A stretch of 64,000 bases of DNA from Alkalicoccus luteus. Lineage in GTDB: Bacteria; Bacillota; Bacilli; Bacillales; Salisediminibacteriaceae. Both the position numbers and the translations under genes were made by a program. A model generated the notes under the pieces. That model was given only the letters and a program-made list of their open reading frames with translations, was not told the origin of the DNA and did not search any database. The stretch lies in assembly GCA_052061695.1 (NCBI GenBank), contig JBPZEY010000006.1; one strand, written 5' to 3'. Every line of letters begins with the position of its first letter. The first letter of the stretch is position 1. Positions 16,880 through 26,307 of this stretch are shown piece after piece.

Positions 16880-18953
16880 ATCGACACTGCTGCTTGAAAT
16901 CGGTCTGGAGGAAATGCCGGCCAGGTTCGTAACAAGTGCCAGACAGGAACTTCAAAGCAAAGTGGAGGCCTGGCTTAAAGATAAGCGGTTGACATATTCG
17001 GCGGTTACCAGCTTTTCTACTCCAAGACGACTCGCGGTAAAGGTGAATGACGTTCCCGATCAGCAGCCTGATATGGAAACAGAAGCTCGCGGACCTTCTG
17101 AAAAAATTGCCTTAAACGACGGAGAATGGACGAAAGCGGCTCTCGGATTTGCAAAAGGGCAGGGAGTATCAACAGAGGATCTGTACTTGAAAGAGGTAAA
17201 AGGGGAACGTTACGTATTTGCCTTAAAGAAGACGACAGGTAAGCGTACAATGGAGCTTCTTCCGGAGCTTCGCGGCGTGCTGCTTGCTATCACGTTCCCG
17301 AAAAACATGAAGTGGGGCTCTTATCAGCTTCGTTATGTCCGGCCGGTCAAGTGGCTGACAGCCTTGTTTGGGTCTGAGGTGATTCCGTTTGAGATCACAG
17401 GTATTTCAACAGGAAAGATCACACACGGACACCGCTTTCTCGGCGACGCTGCTGATCTTACCAGCGCGGACGTATACGAGGAAGAGCTGCTGAGCCAGCA
17501 TGTTATCGTAGACCCTCACAAGCGAAAAGAAGCAATCCGCACGCAGATTCAGGACATTGCAGCAGAGGAAGGCTGGGAAATCCCAATCGACGAAGCGCTG
17601 CTTGAAGAAGTAACGAACCTGGTCGAATACCCTACAGCTCTTTCCGGGTCTTTTGACGAAAGCTTTTTGAACGTGCCGGACGAAGTGCTCATTACTTCGA
17701 TGAGGGAGCATCAGCGATATTTTCCAGTGAAAAACAAACAAGGGAAGCTGGCGCCTCACTTTATTACTGTACGCAACGGGGACCACCTTCACCTGGATAA
17801 TGTCCGTCGAGGCAATGAGAAAGTGCTGCGCGCAAGACTTGCAGATGCCGAATTCTTTTATGAAGAAGACCTGAAAGGCTCTCTCGAATCACGACTCCCG
17901 AAGCTGGCATCAATCGTCTACCACGAAGAGCTTGGTACGATGGCAGATAAAACAGCACGCATTGAAGCAGGAGCCCTGCAGCTCGCCTCGCTGCTGCATG
18001 GGGAAGGAAGCCTTCAGCAGACCGTTCAGCGGGCGGCCAGACTGTCCAAAGTAGATCTCGTCACGCATATGGTCGATGAATTTCCAGAGCTCGAAGGTTT
18101 GATGGGAGAATATTATGCGATCCACGACGGAGAGCAGCCGGATACAGCGAAAGCGATCCGTGAGCACTATCTTCCAAAGCATGCAGGAGATTCACTCCCG
18201 GAAACAGAAGCAGGAAGAATCGTCAGTACAGCGGATAAGCTTGATACGATCTTAACAAGCATCGGCATCGGGCGCATCCCTACGGGCTCTCAGGATCCGT
18301 ATGGTCTGCGAAGACAGGCTGCAGCGGTATTGCAAATTTACCTGGACGGAAACTGGTCCTTTGATCTTTTTGCATTTATTCAGAAGCTGCTCGGGATGCT
18401 CGATGAAAACAAGCTGCTGAATAGACCGCACGAAGAGGTGTTTAAAGACGTCAAAGATTTCTTTGAACTTCGCTTCCGTCAGCTGCTGAAAGATAGAGGC
18501 ATTCGCTATGACGTAACAGATGCCGTTATCCGTTCCGGCTGGAACGTTCCTGCTCAGGCAGTTGCGAAAAGTGACTTTCTCATGAACCAGCTGGATAAGG
18601 AATCGTTTAAAAAAGATACGGAAGCCTTCAGCCGCGTAACGAACATCTCGAAAAAAAGTTCTCCGGGGCGTCCTGACCCTGCATTATTTCAGGAGGATCA
18701 GGAAAGCAGCCTTGCTGAAGCTTGCATACAAGTGGAAGAGCCGCTCCAAACCTCTCTTAATGAGAGAAATGTAGAGCAGGCCTACCGCCAGCTGCAGAGC
18801 ATCGTTCCGGTCATCAATGACTACTTTGATCATGTGATGGTAATGGCGGAAGATGAGCAGCTGAAACAAAACCGACTGTTCCACATGCATCAGACGGCTT
18901 CGCTGATCAGACAGTTTGCTGATTTCCAGCAGATCGTATTTCACTCTGAATAA
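16872..18953 (+). CDS. glyS: Glycyl-tRNA synthetase beta subunit
   Basis: The 693-residue beta subunit binds tRNA-Gly and completes the heteromeric enzyme with GlyQ. The N-terminus LLLEIGLEEMPARF and the internal HD-like and C-terminal DALR anticodon-binding regions are typical, and the length is normal. The start overlaps the glyQ stop, implying translational coupling and equal subunit supply. Both genes lie under the glycine T-box. Confidence 0.97.
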   Translation: MSKSTLLLEIGLEEMPARFVTSARQELQSKVEAWLKDKRLTYSAVTSFSTPRRLAVKVNDVPDQQPDMETEARGPSEKIALNDGEWTKAALGFAKGQGVSTEDLYLKEVKGERYVFALKKTTGKRTMELLPELRGVLLAITFPKNMKWGSYQLRYVRPVKWLTALFGSEVIPFEITGISTGKITHGHRFLGDAADLTSADVYEEELLSQHVIVDPHKRKEAIRTQIQDIAAEEGWEIPIDEALLEEVTNLVEYPTALSGSFDESFLNVPDEVLITSMREHQRYFPVKNKQGKLAPHFITVRNGDHLHLDNVRRGNEKVLRARLADAEFFYEEDLKGSLESRLPKLASIVYHEELGTMADKTARIEAGALQLASLLHGEGSLQQTVQRAARLSKVDLVTHMVDEFPELEGLMGEYYAIHDGEQPDTAKAIREHYLPKHAGDSLPETEAGRIVSTADKLDTILTSIGIGRIPTGSQDPYGLRRQAAAVLQIYLDGNWSFDLFAFIQKLLGMLDENKLLNRPHEEVFKDVKDFFELRFRQLLKDRGIRYDVTDAVIRSGWNVPAQAVAKSDFLMNQLDKESFKKDTEAFSRVTNISKKSSPGRPDPALFQEDQESSLAEACIQVEEPLQTSLNERNVEQAYRQLQSIVPVINDYFDHVMVMAEDEQLKQNRLFHMHQTASLIRQFADFQQIVFHSE

Positions 18954-18984
18954 CAGCGTCAGCGATAAGAGAGGCGGTGGCATC

Positions 18985-19614
18985 ATGGAACTATCCGAAA
19001 GGCAGCAGAAAATTGTAGAAATTGTGAAAGAAAAAGGGCCGATTACCGGCGAAAAAATCGCAGAGCTGCTCGCATTAACGCGGGCAACTCTAAGGCCTGA
19101 CCTCACTGTGTTGACCATGTCCGGCTATCTCGACGCCCGTCCGAGAGTAGGGTACTACTATACCGGCAAAACCGGCGGACAGCTGTTTAAAGACAAGCTG
19201 CTGAAGCTGAAGGTCAAGGATTTTCAGTCTATACCTGTTGTCATACCTGAAGCAGCTTCCGTATATGACGCGATTGTATCTATGTTCTTAGAAGATGTCG
19301 GTACGCTTTTTGTAACAGATGGCCGTAATAAGCTTGTCGGTATCGTTTCCCGCAAGGATTTGCTGCGTGCCAGTATGGGAAAGCAGGACTTGGAGGGTAT
19401 CCCTGTCAGCATTATTATGACGAGAATGCCAAATGTAACGGTATGTTATCCAGATGAAACCATGCTTGAAACAGCCAATAAACTGATCAGCAAGCAAATT
19501 GACGGTCTGCCGGTAGTGAAACAGGATGCAGATGGAAAATTGGATGTCATCGGGCGCCTGACGAAAACCAATATTACCAAGGCTTTCGTGGAGCTTAGCA
19601 GAGAAGATGGATAA
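18985..19614 (+). CDS. ccpN: CcpN-type transcriptional repressor
   Basis: Regulator of 209 residues with an N-terminal helix-turn-helix (about 1-60, KGPITGEKIAELLALTRATLRPDL) and two CBS domains (about 75-200). In B. subtilis CcpN represses gluconeogenic genes (gapB, pckA) in the presence of glucose. The open frame starts earlier at 18916, but the ATG at 18985 follows AGAGGCGGTGG and begins MELSERQQKIV as in CcpN. It is followed after 15 bases by yqfL, its usual partner. Confidence 0.93.
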   Translation: MELSERQQKIVEIVKEKGPITGEKIAELLALTRATLRPDLTVLTMSGYLDARPRVGYYYTGKTGGQLFKDKLLKLKVKDFQSIPVVIPEAASVYDAIVSMFLEDVGTLFVTDGRNKLVGIVSRKDLLRASMGKQDLEGIPVSIIMTRMPNVTVCYPDETMLETANKLISKQIDGLPVVKQDADGKLDVIGRLTKTNITKAFVELSREDG

Positions 19615-19629
19615 AAGGAGTGGAGGCGC

Positions 19630-20448
19630 ATGAAGGAACAGGATCATGTCACCGTATATGTGATGTCTGACTCAGTTGGTGAAACAGCTGAGCTGGTCGT
19701 TAAGGCGGCCATCAGTCAATTTGAGGAATCGATGACCTCGATCCGGCGTATCCCCTATGTGGAGGATACGGGCACAGTAGATGAGGTAATCGCCGAAGCA
19801 AAAGAGAACAATGGGCTGATTGCATTCACGTTTGTGATCCCGGAAACGCGTGAGTATGTTCTGAAGCGCACCGCAGAAGAAGGTCTCCCGGTTTATGATA
19901 TATTAAGCCCGCTGCTCACGCTGATGGAAGATAGGCTGCAGACAAAGCCTAAAAATGAATCCGGTTTAATTCACACGCTTGATGAGGACTATTTTCGAAA
20001 AGTAGAAGCGATCGAGTTTGCTGTAAAATATGATGACGGACGTGATCCGCGAGGCATTCTGCGTGCAGATGTCGTGCTGGTTGGCGTGTCTAGAACCTCC
20101 AAGACGCCTCTGTCACAGTATTTGGCTCATAAACGGCTGAAAGTAGCAAACGTTCCGCTCGTACCGGAGGTGGAGCCTCCTGAAGAGCTCTTTTCGATCC
20201 AGCCCGAAAAAATAATCGGGCTGAAGATCAGTCCGGAAAAGCTGAACGGGATACGCGCAGAACGGTTGAAAGCACTTGGGCTGAAAGCAGAAGCGAACTA
20301 TGCAACGATTCAGCGGATTGAGGAAGAGCTCGCCTATTCGGATACCATCATGGACCGGATCGGGTGCCGGGTACTCGACGTTTCCACAAAAGCAGTTGAG
20401 GAAACAGCAAACATTATTTACCAGATGGTACAAACAAGATCCTCCTGA
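19630..20448 (+). CDS. yqfL: Putative PPDK regulatory protein (DUF299)
   Basis: Bifunctional serine/threonine kinase and phosphorylase family (272 residues) that regulates pyruvate, phosphate dikinase or PEP synthetase. The N-terminal VYVMSDSVGETAE and the P-loop-like GVSRTSKTPLSQYLA are the family signatures. It is transcribed with ccpN, as in Bacillus, where it modulates CcpN activity. AAGGAGTGG precedes the start. Confidence 0.93.
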   Translation: MKEQDHVTVYVMSDSVGETAELVVKAAISQFEESMTSIRRIPYVEDTGTVDEVIAEAKENNGLIAFTFVIPETREYVLKRTAEEGLPVYDILSPLLTLMEDRLQTKPKNESGLIHTLDEDYFRKVEAIEFAVKYDDGRDPRGILRADVVLVGVSRTSKTPLSQYLAHKRLKVANVPLVPEVEPPEELFSIQPEKIIGLKISPEKLNGIRAERLKALGLKAEANYATIQRIEEELAYSDTIMDRIGCRVLDVSTKAVEETANIIYQMVQTRSS

Positions 20449-20463
20449 TAGTAATCTTTTTTC

Positions 20464-20492
20464 TTTCCAAACCAATAAAAATCAATTATAAT
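20464..20492 (+). promoter_or_regulatory. Probable sigma-A promoter for yqxD-dnaG-sigA
   Basis: TTTCCA at 20464-20469 and TATAAT at 20487-20492 are 17 bases apart, in the 210-base gap before yqxD. It is the likely vegetative promoter of the primase/sigma factor operon. Confidence 0.55.
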
Positions 20493-20658
20493 GAAACATT
20501 GTGGTTACTTGAAATATTTCGCAGAACGACAGGTTGAAAAGAAAACGGACCCTCCTTGTCGGCATACAGTCATTCGCTGCCAGATGCCGGCAAAACGGTT
20601 TCCCGTTTATTTCATGTAAACAGGCAGGAAAAACGAGGCGGGGATCGAATATACTACT

Positions 20659-21129
20659 ATGAAGCATTTACATGTTTTCGCAGACGGGGATTCAATTCCC
20701 GTGGTACCTCAGCTTATAACACTATCAGAACAGTATGGCTTTCAGCTGGTGCTGGTTCACTCACATGCCCACACCCGTTCCTCACTGCCGGAGAGGGTGA
20801 AGACGATCATCGTCGATCAGGGGGCTGATGCAGCGGACTTTCGAATGATCAGCGAAACAGCTGCTGGCGATATTGCTGTAACTGATGATCTTGGCTTAGC
20901 CTCTATTCTTTCGGCAAGAGGCGTTTACGTTATTCATTCGAATGGTATCCGCTTCAGGGAGGAAGCAGCGGATGCTGTGCTTGAATGGCGGCATGCGAAG
21001 AAAGAGGCCAGACGCCGAGGCATATATGGGAAAGGTCCTTCCAAGCGCAAACGGTCTGCTGACGTACATTTTGAAAATCATTTTGTCGAACTGTTGAAAG
21101 CATTGAGAGAAGGCGGGGACGAAGGATGA
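20659..21129 (+). CDS. yqxD: YaiI/YqxD family protein (DUF188)
   Basis: NYN/PIN-like DUF188 protein (156 residues) placed before dnaG as in B. subtilis. The conserved C-terminal half is clear (AAGDIAVTDDLGLASILSAR). The N-terminal acidic motif, commonly DADACP, reads ADGDSIP here, so it is divergent. There is no strong ribosome binding site, but the ATG at 20659 is the only plausible start. The stop overlaps the dnaG start. Function is unknown; the fold suggests nucleic-acid processing. Confidence 0.88.
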   Translation: MKHLHVFADGDSIPVVPQLITLSEQYGFQLVLVHSHAHTRSSLPERVKTIIVDQGADAADFRMISETAAGDIAVTDDLGLASILSARGVYVIHSNGIRFREEAADAVLEWRHAKKEARRRGIYGKGPSKRKRSADVHFENHFVELLKALREGGDEG

Positions 21130-22925
21130 GCCGTCATATCCCGGAAGAGACTGTAGAAGCAGTCCGGAAAGAACTCGACATTGTAGACGTGATCAGTGAA
21201 TACGTGGATTTAAAAAAGCAGGGACGCAATTTTTCAGGATTGTGTCCTTTTCATGGGGAAAAAACTCCCTCTTTTTCTGTTTCTCAGGATAAACAGCTCT
21301 ACCACTGCTTCGGCTGCGGCGTTGGCGGCAATGTTGTGACGTTCGTCATGGAGTATGAAGGACTGTCATTTCCTGAGGCCGTCCAGCAGCTTGCCGGAAA
21401 AACGAGCGTTGAACTTCCGGAAGAGGCAGTCAGTCAGGATGAAGAAGAGCAAAACCCTCGTTCCGCCTGGTATAAAGGGCATGAGCTTGCGGCTAAGCTG
21501 TATCATCACCTGTTATTAGAGTCTCCTGAAGGAAAAAGGGCCCGGGAGTATTTAAGAGCTCGAGGCTTTACTCGAAAAATGATTGAAACCTTTCAAATCG
21601 GGTTTGCACCGGAATCTTGGAATTTTCTTACCGACTTTTTGAAAAAGCGTGGACTTGAACCTGATGATATGGCTGATGCAGGTTTGCTTGCCCGTAAAGC
21701 CGATGGAGGCAGAGCCTTCGACCGTTTTCGTGGGAGAATTATGTTCCCGATTTGGGATAAGCGCGGGAAAATTATTGCGTTTGGCGGACGGATTTTGGAT
21801 GAGGGCAGTCCGAAATATTTAAACAGTCCGGAGTCCGATGTGTTCAATAAAGGCCGTCTGCTGTACCATTTTCACGGAGCAAGACCTGCAATCAGACGTA
21901 AAAATGAAGCGGTGCTGTTTGAAGGCTACGTTGATGTTATTTCCGCTTATCGCGCGGGTATAGAACATGGTACAGGTTCACTCGGGACGGCACTTTCACA
22001 GGAACAGGCCCGTATGATCAGACGAAATGCCGATAAGGTCGTTCTCTGCTTCGACGGAGACAAAGCCGGACGTCAGGCTTCGTGGAAAAATGCGGACATT
22101 CTTCAGGCTGCCGGACTGGAAGTTGCCGTAGCTGTGCTGCCGCAAGGAATGGATCCGGACGACTATATTCAACATCATGGTCCCGAACGATTCGCTGAAA
22201 CTATCATCGGCAGACCTCTGACTATGATGGAATTTAAATCTGTATTCTTAAAAGAAAATAAGAACATGGAGCTGGAAGCCGATCAGCTGAAATATGTCGA
22301 AGAAATGCTCAAGGAAATTGCGGCTCTTCCAAAGGCGATTGAACAGGATCATTACTTGCGACAGCTCCAGGAAGAATTTTCTCTCTCGTATGACGTTTTG
22401 AAGCAGGAATTAGGGGAGAAGATCAAGAATACTGTTAAAGCCCGTACAAAGCAAAAGAAAGCTGCTATACAAATGGAAACACAGCAGCATGCCGGACGCA
22501 GGCTGATGACCGCAGATGAACGGGCAGAAAGTGATTTAATCAGCTTTATGATGCATTCTCAGGATGCGGCAGCTTTTGTAGAGGAGCGAGTTGGCGCGTC
22601 CTTCCAGCAGGAAACGTATCAGGCGCTGGCAGCGTTGTTATACAGTTACTATGCAGCCGGCCATGAGAGCGATCCGGCTGCCTTTATCAGCTCTGTTGAA
22701 GATCCTGGTTTGAAAAAAGAAGCAGCAGCACTTGCAATGAAACAGGTTCACCAGGACCTGCCGGAGCAGGTGCTTGAAGACTACGCTGATCAGATTCTTC
22801 ATCGGGCGCCGATTAAGCGGCGGATTGAAGAGCTTCAGGATCTGATGAAGCGCACGTCTGACGTAGAAGAGCTTAAGCAGTATATTAACCAGCTTGTGGA
22901 GCTGAAGTCAAAGCTTCACAGCTGA
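21126..22925 (+). CDS. dnaG: DNA primase
   Basis: Primase (599 residues) that lays down RNA primers at the replication fork with the DnaB/DnaC helicase. The CHC2 zinc finger is C40, H43, C61 and C64. A TOPRIM domain follows with EGYVDVISAYRAG and the metal-binding DGDKAGRQA, and the C-terminal helicase-binding domain ends the protein. Its ATG overlaps the yqxD stop; sigA follows 35 bases later, forming the classic macromolecular synthesis operon. Confidence 0.97.
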   Translation: MSRHIPEETVEAVRKELDIVDVISEYVDLKKQGRNFSGLCPFHGEKTPSFSVSQDKQLYHCFGCGVGGNVVTFVMEYEGLSFPEAVQQLAGKTSVELPEEAVSQDEEEQNPRSAWYKGHELAAKLYHHLLLESPEGKRAREYLRARGFTRKMIETFQIGFAPESWNFLTDFLKKRGLEPDDMADAGLLARKADGGRAFDRFRGRIMFPIWDKRGKIIAFGGRILDEGSPKYLNSPESDVFNKGRLLYHFHGARPAIRRKNEAVLFEGYVDVISAYRAGIEHGTGSLGTALSQEQARMIRRNADKVVLCFDGDKAGRQASWKNADILQAAGLEVAVAVLPQGMDPDDYIQHHGPERFAETIIGRPLTMMEFKSVFLKENKNMELEADQLKYVEEMLKEIAALPKAIEQDHYLRQLQEEFSLSYDVLKQELGEKIKNTVKARTKQKKAAIQMETQQHAGRRLMTADERAESDLISFMMHSQDAAAFVEERVGASFQQETYQALAALLYSYYAAGHESDPAAFISSVEDPGLKKEAAALAMKQVHQDLPEQVLEDYADQILHRAPIKRRIEELQDLMKRTSDVEELKQYINQLVELKSKLHS

Positions 22926-22960
22926 TCATGCCGTTGTGATCATGAGGAAGGAGGGGTCGT

Positions 22961-24076
22961 ATGGCTGAGAAACCAATCCGTCCGCTGACGGAAGGCGATT
23001 TGACCATCGATCAGGTAAAGGAACAGTTACTGGAGTCCGGGAAAAAGCGAGGCTCATTGACATACGCTGAAATCACCGAGCGTCTGGGAGCATTTGATCA
23101 GGACTCGGAGCAGATGGATGATTTCTTTGAATACCTTGGAGAGCAGGGTGTTGAAATCATTAACGAGAGTGAATCCGTGCCAAGCATTCAGCAGGTTCAG
23201 AAGGAAGAAGCAATCGATTTAAACGATCTCAGCGTACCGCCGGGCATTAAGATTAATGACCCTGTCAGAATGTATCTGAAAGAAATCGGCCGCGTTCCGC
23301 TTTTGTCAGCCGCCGAAGAAATTGAGCTGGCGAAACGGATTGAAGATGGAGATGAAGAAGCGAAGCGACGGCTCGCAGAAGCGAATTTGCGACTCGTTGT
23401 CAGTATCGCAAAGCGCTACGTCGGCCGGGGGATGCTCTTCCTGGATTTGATTCAGGAAGGAAATATGGGTCTGATCAAAGCTGTGGAAAAGTTTGATTAC
23501 GACAAAGGCTTTAAGTTCAGTACCTATGCGACATGGTGGATCAGACAGGCGATTACCCGTGCTATTGCCGACCAGGCCAGAACAATTCGAATTCCGGTGC
23601 ACATGGTGGAAACGATCAATAAACTGATCCGTGTGCAGCGACAATTGCTGCAGGACCTTGGCCGTGAGCCGACACCGGAAGAAGTATCCAAAGAGATGGA
23701 TCTCACTCCGGATAAAGTCCGGGAAATTCTGAAGATTGCACAGGAGCCTGTTTCACTGGAGACTCCTATCGGCGAAGAAGATGACTCTCACCTTGGAGAT
23801 TTCATTGAGGACCAGGAAGCGCTGGCACCGTCCGACGCTGCAGCATATGAGCTGTTAAAAGAACAGCTGGAGGATGTGCTGGACACACTTACTGACCGGG
23901 AAGAGAATGTTCTTCGACTTCGATTCGGTCTGGACGACGGCAGAACGAGGACGCTGGAAGAAGTTGGTAAAGTATTTGGTGTTACTCGTGAGCGAATTCG
24001 TCAGATTGAAGCCAAAGCTCTGCGTAAGCTGCGGCATCCGAGCAGAAGCAAGCGTCTGAAGGATTTTCTCGAATAA
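22961..24076 (+). CDS. sigA: Primary sigma factor SigA (RpoD)
   Basis: Housekeeping sigma-70 (371 residues) that directs RNA polymerase to -10/-35 promoters. Regions 1.1 (about 1-80), 2 (RFDYDKGFKFSTYATWWIRQAI-like core), 3 and 4 (VTRERIRQIEAKALRKLRHP) are all intact. AAGGAGGGG precedes the ATG. The last gene of the dnaG operon, it ends at a terminator. Two copies of TGATCATG flank the gap between dnaG and sigA (22923-22944). Confidence 0.98.
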   Translation: MAEKPIRPLTEGDLTIDQVKEQLLESGKKRGSLTYAEITERLGAFDQDSEQMDDFFEYLGEQGVEIINESESVPSIQQVQKEEAIDLNDLSVPPGIKINDPVRMYLKEIGRVPLLSAAEEIELAKRIEDGDEEAKRRLAEANLRLVVSIAKRYVGRGMLFLDLIQEGNMGLIKAVEKFDYDKGFKFSTYATWWIRQAITRAIADQARTIRIPVHMVETINKLIRVQRQLLQDLGREPTPEEVSKEMDLTPDKVREILKIAQEPVSLETPIGEEDDSHLGDFIEDQEALAPSDAAAYELLKEQLEDVLDTLTDREENVLRLRFGLDDGRTRTLEEVGKVFGVTRERIRQIEAKALRKLRHPSRSKRLKDFLE

Positions 24077-24087
24077 AGGTGTTTGTT

Positions 24088-24125
24088 GCATCCCTGCCGC
24101 TTAAAGCAGCAGGGGTGTTTTTTTA
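24088..24125 (+). terminator. Terminator after sigA
   Basis: GCATCCCTGC-GC pairs with GC-GCAGGGGTGT around TTAAA and is followed by seven T. It ends the yqxD-dnaG-sigA operon. Confidence 0.88.
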
Positions 24126-24216
24126 CAGAGCGTTTTCTCGATAAAGAAAGGGCTGCTTATAAGACGGTTCCACCAGAAAGAGAGAAAATCCTTCTGGAAA
24201 AGGGGAGCAGGATGAG

Positions 24217-24717
24217 ATGTCAGATAAAGAGGTTATCGTAAGAGAAATACGAAAATGGCAGAAGAATCGGATGCTTCCAGAGCACTATTGTCAGTTTCTT
24301 CTGAAGCTTTACGCAGACGAACCTGCTGCGGCAAAGCAACAGCCATGGGGGAAAGCAGCTGCCTGGACGGCATTTTTTATGCTGCTCATTGCTGCCGTTT
24401 TCTTGCTGCCGGTGCCTCCGGCTGCGCTAACAGCCTCAGCAGCCACCTTGGCAGCAGGGGTCTCAGCCTACCACACAAGAGCGGGAAGAGGCATGCTCCA
24501 TCATCTATTTACGACTGCTGGGGCTCTGTTCCTTTTAGCAGCAGCGATTCAATGGAGTGCGTGGATGATGCTTACACCAGGACAAACCGGCATGATGACC
24601 GGGGCTGCGGCTGCTGTTTGGCTGGCAGCGGGTCTGTTCTTTAAACGGGTGTATTTGATTGCTGCCGGTGGAGCCGGGCTTGCTGTGCTGCTGTTTTTTA
24701 TCCTGGCCGGTTTGTAA
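24217..24717 (+). CDS. Multi-pass membrane protein of unknown function
   Basis: A 166-residue protein with a short soluble N-terminus (residues 1-43, REIRKWQKNRMLPEHYCQFL) followed by about five hydrophobic helices rich in Ala and Leu. I do not recognise a specific family; the N-terminal segment resembles the leader of some DUF2157-like membrane proteins, but this is weak. It stands between sigA and a phosphodiesterase gene 26 bases downstream, with which it may be co-transcribed. Shine-Dalgarno AGGGGAGCAGG precedes it. Confidence 0.8.
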   Translation: MSDKEVIVREIRKWQKNRMLPEHYCQFLLKLYADEPAAAKQQPWGKAAAWTAFFMLLIAAVFLLPVPPAALTASAATLAAGVSAYHTRAGRGMLHHLFTTAGALFLLAAAIQWSAWMMLTPGQTGMMTGAAAAVWLAAGLFFKRVYLIAAGGAGLAVLLFFILAGL

Positions 24718-24743
24718 CCAATCAGAAAGGGAGTGTCAGACAG

Positions 24744-25466
24744 ATGGAAATTATCGGACACCGGGGGTTTAAACGTCAATATCCGGAAAATACAATGCTG
24801 TCTTTTAAAAAAGCAGCTGAGTATCCGATTGACGGAATTGAATGCGACGTTCATTTTTCCAGTGACAGCGTTCCATTCATCATTCATGATCAAACCGTCG
24901 ACCGGACGACCTATAAAAGCGGTAACGTGAATACGTTCTCGGCAAAAGAGCTGATACATTTGCGCGCTGATAAGGAGTATGACCGCCGCTACCCGGATGC
25001 TGTAATCCCATCACTTGAAGAGCTGTGTGCGTGGATCGCAGCTACAAATCTGACGCTTCATTTAGAGCTGAAGCAGCAGGTACATGTAAAGGCAGGCGTT
25101 TTTGCGGACGGATGCCTGGCTGTTTTACGAAAGCATGGACTCGTCGAGCGAACTGTCATTTCAACGTTCTATCATTCCTATATCGCGGAAGTGAAGCGCA
25201 GACAGCCGACGATCAGCACAGCGCTGCTGACAAAGACACCATTCCGCCGAGGCGGAAAATATGCCGAAAAGGTTCAGGCAGATGGCATCCACATCCGTCA
25301 CGGCGTGCAGTCGTCCATGTATTACCGGCCCTGGATGAAGCAGGGGCTTACTGTGAGAGCGTATAACTGCAAAACCAAAGCGGATTTTTCCAGGTGCAGG
25401 CGGAGCGGCCTGACAGGGGTCATTACAGATGACCCTGCCCTTATGACCAGTCTGTTAAAACTATGA
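24744..25466 (+). CDS. Glycerophosphodiester phosphodiesterase family protein
   Basis: TIM-barrel GDPD enzyme (240 residues) that hydrolyses glycerophosphodiesters to sn-glycerol 3-phosphate and an alcohol. Catalytic features are HRG at residues 6-8, YPENT, ECDVHFSSD and HD in FIIHDQTVDRTT; HLELK lies on a later strand. No signal peptide is present, so it is cytosolic. AAAGGGAGTG precedes the ATG. The exact substrate cannot be told from sequence. Confidence 0.92.
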   Translation: MEIIGHRGFKRQYPENTMLSFKKAAEYPIDGIECDVHFSSDSVPFIIHDQTVDRTTYKSGNVNTFSAKELIHLRADKEYDRRYPDAVIPSLEELCAWIAATNLTLHLELKQQVHVKAGVFADGCLAVLRKHGLVERTVISTFYHSYIAEVKRRQPTISTALLTKTPFRRGGKYAEKVQADGIHIRHGVQSSMYYRPWMKQGLTVRAYNCKTKADFSRCRRSGLTGVITDDPALMTSLLKL

Positions 25467-25518
25467 GCATTTTGTGAACAACCGCTTTCAAAAGCTGGAA
25501 AGCTTCTTTTGAAATCTC

Positions 25519-25547
25519 TTTTCATCTTTTCATATTTCATATACAAT
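25519..25547 (+). promoter_or_regulatory. Probable sigma-A promoter for cccA
   Basis: TTTTCA at 25519-25524 and TACAAT at 25542-25547 are 17 bases apart, 75 bases before the cccA start. Confidence 0.5.
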
Positions 25548-25621
25548 AAAAGAGAGCTGAGCTCGGGCACTTATATAAAGCCTTAATTTATCGTACTGGA
25601 ACGTAAGGGAGGTACATAGCT

Positions 25622-25999
25622 ATGAGAGGTGGACCATTATTTCCATTCGCAGCAACTGCTGCGCTGGGTCTTCTGCTCGTTTTCTTCCTTTCTCTTGTCG
25701 GACTTAACATCGGCGGGGAAGAGGCTGCTGAAAATGGAAACGAAAACGAAGAAAATGCCCAGGAAGAAGAATTTGATGACCCGATTGAACTCGGAGAGCA
25801 TCTGTATGAAGGAAACTGCGCTTCCTGTCACGGCGGTGATCTGGAGGGCGGCACAGGTCCAGCACTGGACGGAGGAGCTTACTCCGAGGAAGAGATTGTA
25901 GCTGCGATCAATGAAGGACCAGGATCAATGCCTGCAGGCCTTGTTGAGGACGGAGAAGAAGCAGAAGCTGTGGCAGAGTATATTCTGTCCCAGGAATAA
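25622..25999 (+). CDS. cccA: Membrane-anchored cytochrome c-550
   Basis: Small c-type cytochrome (125 residues) with an N-terminal membrane anchor (about 8-28), a strongly acidic linker (residues 33-55) and a haem domain. The haem-binding CASCH is C66-C69-H70 and the distal ligand is M103 in PGSMPAG. It would carry electrons on the outer face of the membrane between the bc complex and a cytochrome oxidase. The gene follows sigA as cccA does in B. subtilis. The acidic linker fits a halophile or alkaliphile. Confidence 0.94.
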   Translation: MRGGPLFPFAATAALGLLLVFFLSLVGLNIGGEEAAENGNENEENAQEEEFDDPIELGEHLYEGNCASCHGGDLEGGTGPALDGGAYSEEEIVAAINEGPGSMPAGLVEDGEEAEAVAEYILSQE

Positions 26000-26065
26000 G
26001 CATGAACGGCTTGGGCTGCCTCCCTCAATGGTAGCAGCCCTGCTGTATGATTACCTTAACGTGGC

Positions 26066-26102
26066 AAAAGCCTCAGACTGCAATGGAGTCTGAGGCTTTT
26101 TT
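26066..26102 (+). terminator. Terminator after cccA
   Basis: A perfect 14-bp stem AAAAGCCTCAGACT / AGTCTGAGGCTTTT with a 7-base loop, followed by further T. A second hairpin without a T tract (GGGCTGC / GCAGCCC) lies just upstream at 26013-26040. Confidence 0.92.
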
Positions 26103-26307
26103 CAACTACCGGCCCCAGCTGTTTAAAAGGCGCTTCGTCAGGTGTTTGTTTTAGGTAAGATGTTTGTTACGATAGGGTTCAGCTTATGCGTTGCACTTTT
26201 ACGCTCAAACTAACGACTCTCCGCTGCTGCGGCTGCGTGCATGAAGATTGTATGATATCATCTTTTGATAGAAGCGATAAAAAAGATAAGGAAATAAGGT
26301 GACAGTG

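Noticed and set aside
25476..25495. cre-like sequence upstream of cccA
   Set aside because: Only one half of the site fits the CcpA consensus and it lies well before the promoter; too weak to call.
26013..26040. GGGCTGC / GCAGCCC hairpin after cccA as the terminator
   Set aside because: It lacks a T tract; the perfect hairpin at 26066-26102 is the terminator.
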